From Leptospira interrogans (GTDB lineage: Bacteria > Spirochaetota > Leptospiria > Leptospirales > Leptospiraceae): 32,633 bases of DNA. The DNA lies in NCBI RefSeq assembly GCF_900156205.1, contig NZ_FTNA01000026.1, positions 25,429 through 58,061 of the forward strand. Direction: 5' to 3'. The position numbers were made by a program, and so were the translations under genes. Below are positions 19,312 through 30,740 of this stretch, in pieces. Each line of letters starts with the position of its first letter. The first letter of the stretch is position 1. The notes under the pieces were generated by a model. That model saw only the letters and a list, made by a program, of their open reading frames with translations. It did not search any database and was not told the DNA's origin.

Positions 19312-19659
19312 ATAAGAACCTGTCCCAAAAGAAAGTGAGACGCTGCGTTTTTGAACGCGCCCTATCTTGCGACCCGTCGAGCGCGAGATTTGAGTTTAGA
19401 AAGCGTTCTGTTGAGTTATTGCAGCTTAGTCTTTCTGATAAAGTATAATTAGAACATGTCCCAAAACCTAAACACCGACCCTTAGGAAGGTGTTTGCTGA
19501 GTTTCACAAAATGTGGGAACTCTCACAAAAATTTAATAATATTAGAATTACTTGAAAGTTCACAAATTATCAAATGTGACGGTTTTTGTAAAAACTACTG
19601 TATTAAAAATTTCTAAAGAATTATCGTGCAAATTCTTTGAGGTTTTGGGACACGCTGTA
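19312..19659. mobile_element. Composite of family C inverted-repeat elements
   Basis: An outer left end TAAGAACCTGTCCCAAAA (19312), an inner left end TTAGAACATGTCCCAAAACC (19449), and a right end GGTTTTGGGACACGCTGTA (19641-19659) form inverted ends. The inner unit (19449-19659) is homologous to 23572-23740; its left part is also found inverted at 25565-25646. A hairpin AAACACC/GGTGTTT lies at 19470-19495 and a TGTGGGAACTCTCACA motif at about 19511. Non-coding. Confidence 0.65.
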
Positions 19660-19831
19660 CCCGGACGCATGAAAATAATACCAAGTTATTAACGGCTGAA
19701 TTTACGAAAAAAATAGTGGTACTTAAAAAATACCGCAAATTCGGGATTTACTGCATTTTAAAGCAGGATCAAAATATTCAAATTTTTGAAACAATCTAAC
19801 CCAAGTATTTTATTCATGCGTCCGAGTAGTA
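19658..19831. mobile_element. Small inverted-repeat element, family D (about 174 bp)
   Basis: The left end TACCCGGACGCATGAAAATA and right end TATTCATGCGTCCGAGTAGT are inverted. It directly abuts the family C element. A further lone left end ACTATTCGGACACATGAAAA lies at 19961. Non-coding. Confidence 0.6.
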
Positions 19832-21289
19832 ATATAAAAAACAACCTCTATAAAATCAAAAGATAAGGATTTTAAAAATCAAATTTCTGCATAAAATTAT
19901 CGTTAGGTGATAAATTTCATTTTGTGTATGAAAAGATTTGTAGAAACAACCTTACTTTCTACTATTCGGACACATGAAAATGATACCTGGAATTAACTGT
20001 TGATTTTACAAAAATAAGGAAGTTTTCAAAAATTGCGTCTCTCTTTTATAATAAATTGTAACTAAAGACGAAATATTGTATTAAGTTTTATTAATACATT
20101 TTATTGACTGGAGTTGAAGGTGCGGTCCGGATTCGCCTATACTTATTTATAAAAAATTCACGGGATTGAAATATAAACTATATTGGATTAGGTATTTGTT
20201 ATGTAGCTCAGAGCTGCTGCTTCATTTGTTAGAATGAGTTGATCTAAAAATCATTTCCCAGTTTCCATTTTTTCAGCGTAAAAACGAAAGGAATTACAAC
20301 GGACATAAATTCACCGTTTTATGTTGGTTTTGATCAATTTCTATAAGATAACTGAATCATTGTATATGTAGATAGAATTATCTAAATCACTTTTTTGTTC
20401 GAAAGTAGATACACGTTGGTTTTGTTTCCGAATTGAAAGCCATAGATCGGTTTATTCTTGTTCGAGTTCAAATAGTTCTTTTCTAAATCAAACAGTTAAA
20501 CTACTGATGCGCTTTTAAAACATAATGACGGTTTCTTTTTTATCTTGGAACGTTTTTTAGAATGAGGATTGTTGATTGATTTCTAATATTTTGATTCGAT
20601 CCAATTGGATTAGGTTTTTATAGTTGGTTTCAAAGTTTAATTGTACTTTATTAAAAAAATCAAGCCGTAAAAATTTGTTCCGATTTTTGAACAGGTTTTT
20701 TGTATATTCATTACATGCGACTGAGTTTAATCCGTAAAAAACTATCTGGTGCCGTTATTCGATTTACAATTATATTTTTAAAAAAACGATATATCGTTTG
20801 ATAACGGATCCGGATGATTTTTAAAAAAAAGTTTTAAATTCAAATTGATTAGACAATAGAATCCTGATTGACTCGTGTTTTGGTTTAAGTAACTTTACCG
20901 GAATCTATTTTCCAAAATAGAAATTATGAGGATAAAACTTTTTTATAAAACGATTTCAAAAATGAATTAGAATAAAGTATTACTCAGAACTATATACTAT
21001 AGCTCCCAATATTTTGTATTGAAATAGGGGTTTACGATTAAAATTCGGGATACTTAATTTTATAGAAATCAGTAGGTAAGAAAACTTTTTTAAGATTGTT
21101 TATAAAGAAATTTAAACTTTATGTAAATTTTAAATGGGATAATAGATTTATTTTCGGTTATAGAATAGAATGTATAAAAATCTGCGTTGGGCGTTAAGAT
21201 TTATGGCGTTCTATTGTAGAAGTTTCAGCAAACGAACGATCTATCGAAAGTTGAATTTGGAAAAATACTCAAATTTTGAGGTGGTATAT
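19832..21289. other. AT-rich intergenic region after VM gene 2
   Basis: It contains the lone family D end at about 19961, a GGTCCGGATTCGCC piece at about 20123 (shared with the family A element at 23111-23282), and from about 20375 to 20590 the flank homologous to 16495-16740. The rest to 21289 is AT-rich with stops in all frames; I see no gene. An open frame from 21170 into the lipoprotein gene is best read as untranslated leader. Confidence 0.55.
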
Positions 21290-21490
21290 ATGAAAGTTTT
21301 TCGTAATTTGTTTTCTGCGGGAATTCTTGCAGTTGTATTGATGAGCTTTTTGTTTATCGGAACTTGTAAAAAGAAAGAGGATGACGACAATCAGACCAAC
21401 GCGATTCTTCTTTGGTTAGCAACTCGACCTTACGTAGAACAAAGTAAGACCGGTTTTTTTATTATCGTTCCCAAAGGGATTGCGGAGTGA
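21290..21490 (+). CDS. Small lipoprotein (66 aa)
   Basis: The start is ATG 21290, preceded by GAGGTGG; the frame is open upstream to 21170 but only this start gives a proper signal. MKVFRNLFSAGILAVVLMSFLFIGTC is a lipoprotein signal with lipobox FIGTC, followed by the charged linker KKKEDDDNQTNA and the hydrophobic ILLWLATRP stretch, a pattern seen at the N-terminus of many Leptospira lipoproteins. The remaining 25 residues have no recognisable fold. It overlaps or abuts the next gene (stop TGA at 21488-21490, next ATG at 21502), so the pair is co-translated. Possibly an anchoring partner for that product (inference). Confidence 0.75.
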   Translation: MKVFRNLFSAGILAVVLMSFLFIGTCKKKEDDDNQTNAILLWLATRPYVEQSKTGFFIIVPKGIAE

Positions 21491-21501
21491 GGAAAATTCA
21501 A

Positions 21502-22674
21502 ATGAAAAAATTACTCTTTCTATTTGCGTTAGTCGTCTTTTTGGGATTGGGACTTAGTTTTCGTTCGGACAGAGTTCCTTTTTTTGTGAGAGAAGATTCT
21601 CCTAAACCATTTCCTATACGTTTAGAGTTATTACAACCTTTGAAGGCGAATGCCGATAATTGGGGATTTGTACGCCAGTCAGCAACCTGGGCTAGAGGGA
21701 ATTCTCTTTTTATGGACGAATTGATTGCTGGGATTCGAAAAACATTTCCTGCTGGAAGTACTGCGAACATCACTTTAGCAAATCAGAATTTTAACGGACA
21801 ATCTTATACTCTACGTTTGAAATTGAATTCGGGAAACGTATCGTATCAACCGAGTACTTTGGGAAGTGCAGCTTCTTATACGAATTTTTTTGAACTTCGT
21901 TCTTCTTCTGATAACCAACCAGCTCTCCAGCTTTTTTTCGATGACGATCCGAGAAATGCTTCCGGAGATGGAGCCGTTCTTGTATATCAATTGAGCCGAC
22001 TCGATCCGACTCAATGGGCGGGAGCGACTGCGATTATAGAAAGTTATGTGGTTCAACCGGTGATTACTGGATTTTCAAATCAGGGTTTGATTCAAACTTA
22101 CTCTTGGAAAGGTCCTTTGGGTGCTGATGCGCTTGGACAAGATGTAGACACGGGTAGAGTAATTTTAGAAGAGATGGACAATCGTACTGTATTTTGTTTT
22201 AAATCCGTTGTAAGTTTTCATGGAACCACCGATTTAGTTCCGATCAATGCTGGAACACAAGCACTTGGTTATGGGCATAATCAAGGACTTTGTCCGGGGG
22301 CGGGAAAAGAATATTATAAACTTGCTTATAGTCAAAAACTTGATGGAAGTTTAAATGTGACTGCTAAGGCAGGATTAGAGCAGACTACAATTACTTCCGG
22401 ACAGGCGATTACCTGTAATTCGACCGTAAGTCAGTTTGTGAATTTTACTCCTGCTTATGGTTTGTTTAACTTTAACGGATTTGTTTCAGAAGGAGTTGCG
22501 GCGAATGCGATTCCTTCTGACTTTATTCAAGCGACAAGAGTGGATGGATTGTATGATAGGGTAGGAACCGTAGGTAAGTCTAGTGCAACTACAAGTCCCA
22601 CTGTTTCTAGTTGGGATACTTTAACAAAAGCTTATATAGATTCGATTACAATCAGTTTCGCAAACGTTCCTTAA
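21502..22674 (+). CDS. Exported protein of unknown function
   Basis: I do not recognise the family with certainty. The start is ATG 21502 with TGAGGA in place; a GTG at 21487 is possible but less likely. The product is 390 residues with signal peptide MKKLLFLFALVVFLGLGLSF. The mature part is rich in Ser, Thr, Asn and Gly with alternating beta-like pattern (ITLANQNFNGQSYTLRLKLNSGNVSY; ALQLFFDDDP; GAVLVYQLSRLDP) and only a few Cys (VFCFKS, GLCPGAG, ITCNST). This suggests a beta-rich periplasmic or outer-surface protein. It follows a small lipoprotein in the same transcript and is closed by a strong terminator, so the two genes form a unit. Confidence 0.75.
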   Translation: MKKLLFLFALVVFLGLGLSFRSDRVPFFVREDSPKPFPIRLELLQPLKANADNWGFVRQSATWARGNSLFMDELIAGIRKTFPAGSTANITLANQNFNGQSYTLRLKLNSGNVSYQPSTLGSAASYTNFFELRSSSDNQPALQLFFDDDPRNASGDGAVLVYQLSRLDPTQWAGATAIIESYVVQPVITGFSNQGLIQTYSWKGPLGADALGQDVDTGRVILEEMDNRTVFCFKSVVSFHGTTDLVPINAGTQALGYGHNQGLCPGAGKEYYKLAYSQKLDGSLNVTAKAGLEQTTITSGQAITCNSTVSQFVNFTPAYGLFNFNGFVSEGVAANAIPSDFIQATRVDGLYDRVGTVGKSSATTSPTVSSWDTLTKAYIDSITISFANVP

Positions 22675-22710
22675 TATTATAAAAATTTTCCATTTTATTT
22701 TTTAAGGTAG

Positions 22711-22739
22711 AGCCTCTCATCGGGAGGCTTTTCTTTTTT
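22711..22739 (+). terminator. Rho-independent terminator
   Basis: AGCCTC pairs with GAGGCT around a 7-nt loop, followed at once by TTTCTTTTTT. This is the clearest intrinsic terminator in the window and ends the lipoprotein / exported-protein unit. Confidence 0.85.
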
Positions 22740-22812
22740 AAAGGTAGGGTTTGGGAACAATTTTTATTATTCGGATGGTATGAAGATACTATTACTTGTT
22801 TCAAAACTTAGA

Positions 22813-22960
22813 ATAGAGTTGTTGAAAATTTCACAGCTAACGTGAGTTTAGTGCAAGAAAATGAGAAAGAATTTTCTAAAAATAAAAATTTCTACAACTT
22901 TAGAATTTTTGTTTGTAAAACTATGATTTGTGTAGTTTGACATTTTATTTTTTACATAAA
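22813..22960. repeat. Repeat fragment: family B end joined to a family A-like end
   Basis: A left end of family B (ATAGAGTTGTTGAAAATTTC) is followed after a few bases by TAACGTGAGTTTAGTGCAAG. The sequence beyond it to about 22960 is homologous to 25318-25420 (shared ATTTTCTAAAA, CTACAA and TTTAGAATTTG blocks). It seems to be a truncated or nested arrangement. Confidence 0.5.
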
Positions 22961-23110
22961 GATTTTACTTTCATAAAGAAGGATTTTTTACTCTGAATCT
23001 ACTGATCCATATAAAATTGAGTACCATTAATTTTATCACAAAACACTGATCCCATACAAAATATTAGGTACTTTATTATATAGTTATGAGTAATAAGAAA
23101 TACATACTTA

Positions 23111-23282
23111 ACGTGAGTTTGGCATAACGCGAAAGGGATCGATGCGAGGTTAAGTTATTGGTATTTTATAAAAATTGAATCTGTTTTTGGAATTTCACAA
23201 TAACTTGACCAGAGCGGAGAGCCCGGTCCGGCTGCCATAGGCAGCCGGATTCGCCCCGATTTTTTTTACGTCGGACTCACGT
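23111..23282. mobile_element. Small inverted-repeat element, family A (172 bp)
   Basis: The left end ACGTGAGTTTGGCATAA and right end TTACGTCGGACTCACGT are inverted and flanked by TA on both sides, as in 6221-6527. Inside are an inverted pair AAGTTATTG / CAATAACTT and a perfect GC-rich hairpin CCGGCTGCC-ATA-GGCAGCCGG at 23228-23248. Non-coding. Confidence 0.7.
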
Positions 23283-23571
23283 TATTTAAGTTAGCGGTTA
23301 TAAAAGGTTTTCTAAAAGTAAGAATCCTATTCTTTTAGAGTTTGAACTATAAAATCACGGTTTGAGTTTGTAAAATCTCTTATAAAATAAATATTTTATA
23401 AATACTTTTAAACGGTGTTTTTATCATTGAGTTTCTAAGAGTAGTTTTTATGTCTAACTTTTTTACGAAAAAATTCAGTATTATAAAAAATTAATTTCTT
23501 TTGAGTTCACTTTACTTGAAAATAAATTTCATCTATAAACAATTCCTAAAATAGAATTTTTAAAAATACTT

Positions 23572-23740
23572 AGAGTTTGTTTCAAAACCGTCCAATGTGT
23601 GAACTACTACGAAAATTTGATGATACTATAACTGTTCGAAAGTTCGCAAATTGTGACGGTTTTTGTAGGACTACTACATTTTATTAAAAATTTCTAAAGA
23701 GTTATCGCGTAAAATTTTTTGAGGTTTTGGGACAAACTCT
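23572..23740. mobile_element. Small inverted-repeat element, family C (about 169 bp)
   Basis: The left end AGAGTTTGTTTCAAAACC and right end GGTTTTGGGACAAACTCT are near-perfect inverted repeats. The interior (GACGGTTTTTGTA, TTAAAAATTTCTAAAGA, TTATCG, TTTGAGG blocks) matches 19560-19650. Non-coding. Confidence 0.75.
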
Positions 23741-23777
23741 TATTTCTATTTAACTTCTGATTATTTTTTTAGAAACG

Positions 23778-25108
<1,331 letters not shown>

Positions 25109-25264
25109 AGCCATCCCAGTAAGTTCTACTTTAAGTTTATTCTTCTAATTCGTTCGAGGTCAATTCAAAAACATTGTTTAGGAAGGATCGTTTTAATATC
25201 ACGATCGTTATATGAAATTCAGACATTCTAAATTCGAATGTCGTGTAACAAATTTTAGAATATT

Positions 25265-25400
25265 AACTTTAACACAAGTTTGGTGTAACTCTAAATTTAG
25301 ACCTGAAAACTCTCACTTAACGTGAGCAGTGCGTGAGAAAAAATTTTCTAAAAGTATAATTGCTACAATTTTAGAATTTGTTCGTAAAATCGTGATTTGC
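25265..25400. repeat. Family A-like ends and associated repeat
   Basis: A degenerate family A end (AACACAAGTTTGGTGTAA, from 25271) is followed by the junction CTCACTTAACGTGAG (25312-25326), where an outgoing and an incoming end seem to touch. The DNA beyond it resembles 22841-22960 and runs into the 41-bp array. No gene lies between 25107 and 25660. Confidence 0.45.
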
Positions 25401-25578
25401 AGTAGTTCCCACATTGTTTTACAGACAAACCTAAGTTTTTCAGTAGTTCCCACATTGTTTTACAGACAAATCTAAGTTTTTCAGTAGTTCCCACATTGTT
25501 TTACAGACAAATCTAAGTTTTTCAGTAGTTCCCACATTGTTTTACAGACAAATCTAAGTTTTGTATGAGTTCCCACAT
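25400..25578. repeat. 41-bp tandem array (4 units plus a partial fifth)
   Basis: AGTAGTTCCCACATTG starts at 25401, 25442, 25483 and 25524, exactly 41 bp apart, with the spacer TTTTACAGACAAATCTAAGT. A partial fifth core (GAGTTCCCACATTTTG) follows at about 25568 and merges into a family C end. Units 2-4 are essentially identical. Confidence 0.92.
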
Positions 25579-25646
25579 TTTGTGAAACTCAGCAAACACC
25601 TTCCTAAGGGTCGGTGTTTAGGTTTTGGGACACGCTCTTCGTTCTA
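25565..25646. mobile_element. Family C fragment, inverted
   Basis: The reverse complement of this stretch matches 19449-19520 almost base for base (GTCCCAAAACCTAAACACC, then the AAACACC/GGTGTTT hairpin, TGAGTTTCACAAAATG). It is a one-ended copy adjoining the 3' end of glyA. Confidence 0.7.
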
Positions 25647-25660
25647 AAGAAATCGTTCGA

Positions 25661-26908
<1,248 letters not shown>

Positions 26909-26947
26909 CTGGACCTTCTTTCTGATAGTTCCGAGTAAAAGTCCGAT

Positions 26948-27934
26948 TTAGTCTCTGAAGATAAAATCCATCCTAGAATATTTGTTTTCGAAAAGCAATT
27001 TTGCTTCTTGAAATACAACTTTCTGAAATCGGAGATCACTCTCTGAGCCTATTTTGGAAAGACCCAAGGATTCGGCAAATACATGAGATAGATCCTGGCT
27101 AAATTTTACTGTAGAAAAATTGTCCGGAAGAGAGGTCACAAAATCGGTATGTTTTCTATTTTTTCTGTATTCCGGTTCTTCGGGGGGATGTTTGAGTAGT
27201 TTGGAAACTCTTTCGATCAGAGAAGGTTTCAAAATTAAGGTTCCATGATGAACGACCGCTCCTCTTTTTCTAAACTGAGCGTTTCCTGAAATTTTTTTTT
27301 CCAGACCATTTTCTAACACCGCGAGATCTGATTTTCCACGTAAAGAAGCGCCTAACGTTTGCCTTTTTAACGCATCCAACACCAAACTTAGAAAATAATC
27401 GTAGGATTCTTTTACTTTATAGAGTTCTGGTTTTACGTCCAAGGAAATAAAAAACGTAAAGTTCAGATTTTCGTCTGGATGATGAACTACGGTTCCGCCT
27501 CCGCTTGCCCTTCGTACGATCATAGGAAATTCTTTTGTAAAACTGTTTTGATCTTCTATTTTAGAATTGAATTTGAAATTTTCTATTTTAGTTTTTTGAT
27601 TGTTTCCGAAAGTTTCCTGCGCCAAATTAGAGTGAAAATTTTTTGAGAAGTTATCGTTTCTACTTTGGGTTAAGTTTAAATTTGTTTCGGATTTTATATC
27701 TTCAAAACCAATCATTCCACTAAATTTCGATTCTTGAAAATGCAGAAGTATTTCGGGTAATATAGTATCTTCCGCTTTTTCGGAAAGTCCTAGTACAATG
27801 GAAAATGGATTTTTCCAGATCCTAAGTCCTGCTCCATATCCTGAAGAAACAAGATGAAGCCCGATTGCTTCTTCGATGGCAAGATTAAACGCAGCAGATC
27901 GAATTGAATTTTGAACGAACGAAAAAGTACGCAT
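26948..27934 (-). CDS. lplA: Lipoate-protein ligase A family (LplA/LipB fold)
   Basis: A 328-residue protein of the BPL/LplA/LipB family. It shows the N-terminal NLAIEEAIG and LRIWKNPFSIVLGLSEKAED, the signature RRASGGGTVVHHPDENLNFTFF, and KSDLAVLENGLEKKISGNAQFRKRGAVVHHGTLIL, which contains the usual binding-pocket Lys and the GxAQ motif. It should attach lipoate or octanoate to dehydrogenase E2 or glycine-cleavage H proteins. Odd: roughly 70 extra residues, rich in Asn, Lys and Ser, lie between the first strands and the RRASGGG motif; family members usually need only about 25 there. Octanoyltransferase rather than ligase activity is possible. Confidence 0.85.
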   Translation of the reverse strand: MRTFSFVQNSIRSAAFNLAIEEAIGLHLVSSGYGAGLRIWKNPFSIVLGLSEKAEDTILPEILLHFQESKFSGMIGFEDIKSETNLNLTQSRNDNFSKNFHSNLAQETFGNNQKTKIENFKFNSKIEDQNSFTKEFPMIVRRASGGGTVVHHPDENLNFTFFISLDVKPELYKVKESYDYFLSLVLDALKRQTLGASLRGKSDLAVLENGLEKKISGNAQFRKRGAVVHHGTLILKPSLIERVSKLLKHPPEEPEYRKNRKHTDFVTSLPDNFSTVKFSQDLSHVFAESLGLSKIGSESDLRFQKVVFQEAKLLFENKYSRMDFIFRD

Positions 27935-28000
27935 CGTAAACGGTTTCTATTTGCAAGTTATGGGTTCTTACGTTTTTACGCAATCGGAATGATTATTTGT

Positions 28001-28290
28001 CTGTAGTTCCGACCTAAGGTTTTTACTGTTAAAATCTTGTGATTTGTAATAGTTCCCACGTTTTTCAAATCTGTCTGTAGTTCCGACCTAAAGTTTTACT
28101 GTTAAAATCTTGTGATTTGTAATAGTTCCCACGTTTTTCAAATCTGTCTGTAGTTCCGACCTAAGGTTTTACTGTTAAATTTTTGTGATTTGTGGTAGTT
28201 CCCACGTTTTTCAAATCTGTCTGTAGTTCCGACCTAAGGTTTTACTGTTAAATTTTTGTGATTTGTGGTAGTTCCCACGTTTTTTACGAA
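28001..28290. repeat. 73-bp tandem array (4 units)
   Basis: CTGTAGTTCCGACCTAA begins at 28001, 28075, 28148 and 28221. Each unit carries two related cores, GTAGTTCCGACC and TAGTTCCCACG, separated by TTTTACTGTTAAAATCTTGT-like DNA. Units 3 and 4 share substitutions (AATTTTTG, GTGGTAG) that units 1 and 2 lack, so the array grew by stepwise duplication. A lone TGTGAGTTCCCACA follows at about 28370 and a family A-like end (TTAACGTGAGTTCGATGTAA) at about 28407. Confidence 0.92.
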
Positions 28291-28489
28291 AATAATAAGT
28301 ATAACTCACGATTTAAAATTCCTTCTCAACCTTCAAAAGAAATTTAGATTTTCAAGTTTGCTACAAAACATGTGAGTTCCCACAAAAATTGTAGATAAAT
28401 GTAATTTAACGTGAGTTCGATGTAAAAAAGTAGGAAAATTGCATATAATATGTGATCAACAGTTTTGCAAAGAAAAATAAACTTGTTCG

Positions 28490-28520
28490 AAACGATCGTA
28501 GAGACGGATAGGATCGTTTT
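28490..28520 (-). terminator. Candidate terminator of the 28523-29527 gene
   Basis: On the minus strand AAACGATC pairs with GATCGTTT over a 13-nt loop just after the stop codon, with a TTTATTTTT tract a few bases later. The T-run is not adjacent to the stem, so this is tentative. Confidence 0.4.
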
Positions 28521-28522
28521 TT

Positions 28523-29527
28523 CTAATTTTTTCTAAAAACAAAGATAAAAGAAAGAGTAAAAAGAAATCCTAATATAGCGACCAAACCTAAAAGAGAACG
28601 TTCCGTAGACCAGGTTCCGTTTTCTATCTTTCTATTGACTCTTTGAGTTTCCATATCAAGAATAGGCGCTCCACCAGAGACCGAAATAGAAACCTCAAAT
28701 TTAGGAGAAGGATAACTTACCTTAAACGCTTTCATGTCGGAAGATACGTCTTCTTGAATTCTTTCTTGTTTAGAAGCACCTATAAAGGAAATTTCCATAT
28801 CCTGCGGTTTTGAAAAAATGGCTCTAAAACCTTCTTCTTTTTCGGTGAGCATTCTATCTTTAAACGTAACTGTGGAAAGATTACTTGCTGGAATTGTATA
28901 AGAAATTTGTAATTCAGAACTTCCTGGAAGAATTGCTCTATCCAACAATTTTCCATTGGGTCCGTCTCGAAAAGAAAGAGGGATCGGCATTTTGGAATCC
29001 CCTTGAGTCAATTGCCCCATTACTTCGGTTGCTTCTGAAGGAACAAAAATTTCAAATGGATTTTGTTCATCCTGAAAACTTTTAGGAGGAATCGTATTAT
29101 TAGATATTAGAAAGATCTTAAATACTCTTAAAAAGTCTCTTCCTCTGGAAATCTGCATCGCCGATCTAGTTCTTAAAAAAGATTTATCTTTGGTTTTTTC
29201 GTAGACTATGATTTCCTGAATTCCAGAACGAAGAACGGGAACCGGAGGAACCATCTTGTTGTAATTTACACCCTCATATTTGGCTTGAAGAAGAATTGGA
29301 GTTTGATCCGGGACGGAAAGTTTTGGTATGACGAAAAAACCATTGGAAGGTCCAATTTCTTTAATAGGAATCATACCTTGTTGAAGTGCAATCACTCTGA
29401 GAGATTCTATGTTGCCTTCTTTGCCGGTTGTTCCATTTTTGATACGGATTTTAAGATCAAGTTCTTCCGAATAAGTTGGTGTTTGTATTAAAAAAAGAAG
29501 GAATAGAATCTTAAAGAATGTCTTCAT
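28523..29527 (-). CDS. Exported protein with C-terminal membrane anchor, unknown function
   Basis: I do not recognise the family. From ATG 29527 the product has 334 residues and a clear signal peptide (MKTFFKILFLLFLIQTPTYS). A TTG start at 29545 would add six residues. The N-terminal ~90 residues look like an immunoglobulin-like or carboxypeptidase-regulatory-like beta domain (LKIRIKNGTTGKEGNIESLRVIAL; GFFVIPKL; ILLQAKYEGVNYNK). A second beta-rich region runs to about 300. A single helix (SLLGLVAILGFLFTLSFIFVF) and a short RKN tail end the protein, so it is anchored with its bulk in the periplasm. The gene is divergent from the EEP-family gene at 29658. Confidence 0.72.
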   Translation of the reverse strand: MKTFFKILFLLFLIQTPTYSEELDLKIRIKNGTTGKEGNIESLRVIALQQGMIPIKEIGPSNGFFVIPKLSVPDQTPILLQAKYEGVNYNKMVPPVPVLRSGIQEIIVYEKTKDKSFLRTRSAMQISRGRDFLRVFKIFLISNNTIPPKSFQDEQNPFEIFVPSEATEVMGQLTQGDSKMPIPLSFRDGPNGKLLDRAILPGSSELQISYTIPASNLSTVTFKDRMLTEKEEGFRAIFSKPQDMEISFIGASKQERIQEDVSSDMKAFKVSYPSPKFEVSISVSGGAPILDMETQRVNRKIENGTWSTERSLLGLVAILGFLFTLSFIFVFRKN

Positions 29528-29657
29528 CTTAGGCTTTAGGACCAATTTAATTTTACCCTTTCAAAAAGAAAATCCTTTACACCCACTTTTCTTTTCCTTA
29601 GTTGTATTCTCTTTGAAATATCTATCTTCCGTTTAGAAAGTTCGTAAGGAGATTCCA

Positions 29658-30740
29658 ATGGGTTGGTTGAAAAAAATAACGGCGATATTAGGAATTCTTT
29701 TCGGAAGTCTTTTGATTTTGATTTATGTAATCACGTATCATCCAGATCAGGCGGAACCTGCGGAGATTGTATGTAATGAGAACGCTCCAATCTTAAAAGA
29801 AAATTCTAAGATTAAAGTGTTGGTCTGGAACGTACAATACCTCGCCGGAAAAAAAAGGATTTTTTGGTATGACTTACCTAACGGAGATGGGCCGGACACA
29901 GGGCCTTCTAAAGAGGAAATCGAAGAAACACTTAAAAAAGTAGCCGGCTACATTCATTCGGAAGACCCAGATGTGATACTTTTTCAGGAGCTTCATGACG
30001 GAGCAGAAAATACGTTTCGTGAAGATCAGTTAGAAAGAATTCTTTCTCGGATTGGGTCCGAGTATGTCTGTAGAAGTGAGGCATTTTACTGGAAATCTAA
30101 TTTTGTTCCACATCCTAAAATTTTGGGAAGTGTGGGTATGAAACTGGCAACGATTAGTAAATATAAAATTTCTGATGGAATTAGACACTCTTTGCCTCTA
30201 ATGCCAGCAGATCCTATTTCTACTCAGTTTAATTTGAAAAGGGCGATTCTTCAAAATGATTTACCAATTGAAGGTGGGGATAAGTTTACGGTATTGAATA
30301 CTCATCTAGATGCGTTTTCACAAGGAACTGATACGATGCATAGGCAGGTGGAAACGATTACAGGTTTATTAAAAGAACTGGATCTTGCAGGACATTATTG
30401 GGTTTTGGGGGGAGATTTTAATCTTCTCCCTCCTGGGTTCGATCGAAAGTCTATGCATCCTAATGGAGCTTTCTTTTATTCGGACGAACAGGAAATTAAA
30501 CCTCTTTTTGACAGATGGAATTCCGCCGTTCCATTCAAGATTTTGAATGGACCTGAAAAAGAAAAATATTACACATATTATCCGAACGATCCTGCGATTG
30601 GAAAGCCAGATAGAACTATTGATTATATATTTTATTCTTCTAATTTGAAACAGTCTGGATATAAAGTGGATCAGAAAGATATACTCTGGACAATCTCGGA
30701 TCATTTCCCTCAGATAGGAACGTATAGAATGTCCCAATAG
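29658..30740 (+). CDS. Membrane-anchored endonuclease/exonuclease/phosphatase-family hydrolase
   Basis: A 360-residue member of the EEP (DNase I / inositol-phosphatase / sphingomyelinase) superfamily. A single N-terminal helix (residues ~6-25) anchors it, with the catalytic domain probably periplasmic. Motifs in order: KVLVWNVQYL, VILFQELHD with metal-binding E111, LNTHLDAFSQG, GGDFNLLPPG with D253 and N255, RTIDYIFYSS, and ISDHFPQIG with H349. All expected catalytic residues are present. The substrate (nucleic acid, phospholipid or phosphoinositide-like) cannot be read from sequence; it is shorter than Leptospira sphingomyelinases. The ATG follows AAGGAGA with good spacing. Confidence 0.88.
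   Translation: MGWLKKITAILGILFGSLLILIYVITYHPDQAEPAEIVCNENAPILKENSKIKVLVWNVQYLAGKKRIFWYDLPNGDGPDTGPSKEEIEETLKKVAGYIHSEDPDVILFQELHDGAENTFREDQLERILSRIGSEYVCRSEAFYWKSNFVPHPKILGSVGMKLATISKYKISDGIRHSLPLMPADPISTQFNLKRAILQNDLPIEGGDKFTVLNTHLDAFSQGTDTMHRQVETITGLLKELDLAGHYWVLGGDFNLLPPGFDRKSMHPNGAFFYSDEQEIKPLFDRWNSAVPFKILNGPEKEKYYTYYPNDPAIGKPDRTIDYIFYSSNLKQSGYKVDQKDILWTISDHFPQIGTYRMSQ

Noticed and set aside
21170..21289. Upstream extension of the 66-residue lipoprotein
   Set aside because: The extra 40 residues would bury the lipoprotein signal; ATG 21290 has a good ribosome site and gives a normal lipobox signal.
25400..25578. CRISPR-like array
   Set aside because: The intervals between cores are identical from unit to unit instead of unique spacers, and no cas gene is present. 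It is a simple tandem repeat; the same holds for the arrays at 1, 7560 and 28001.
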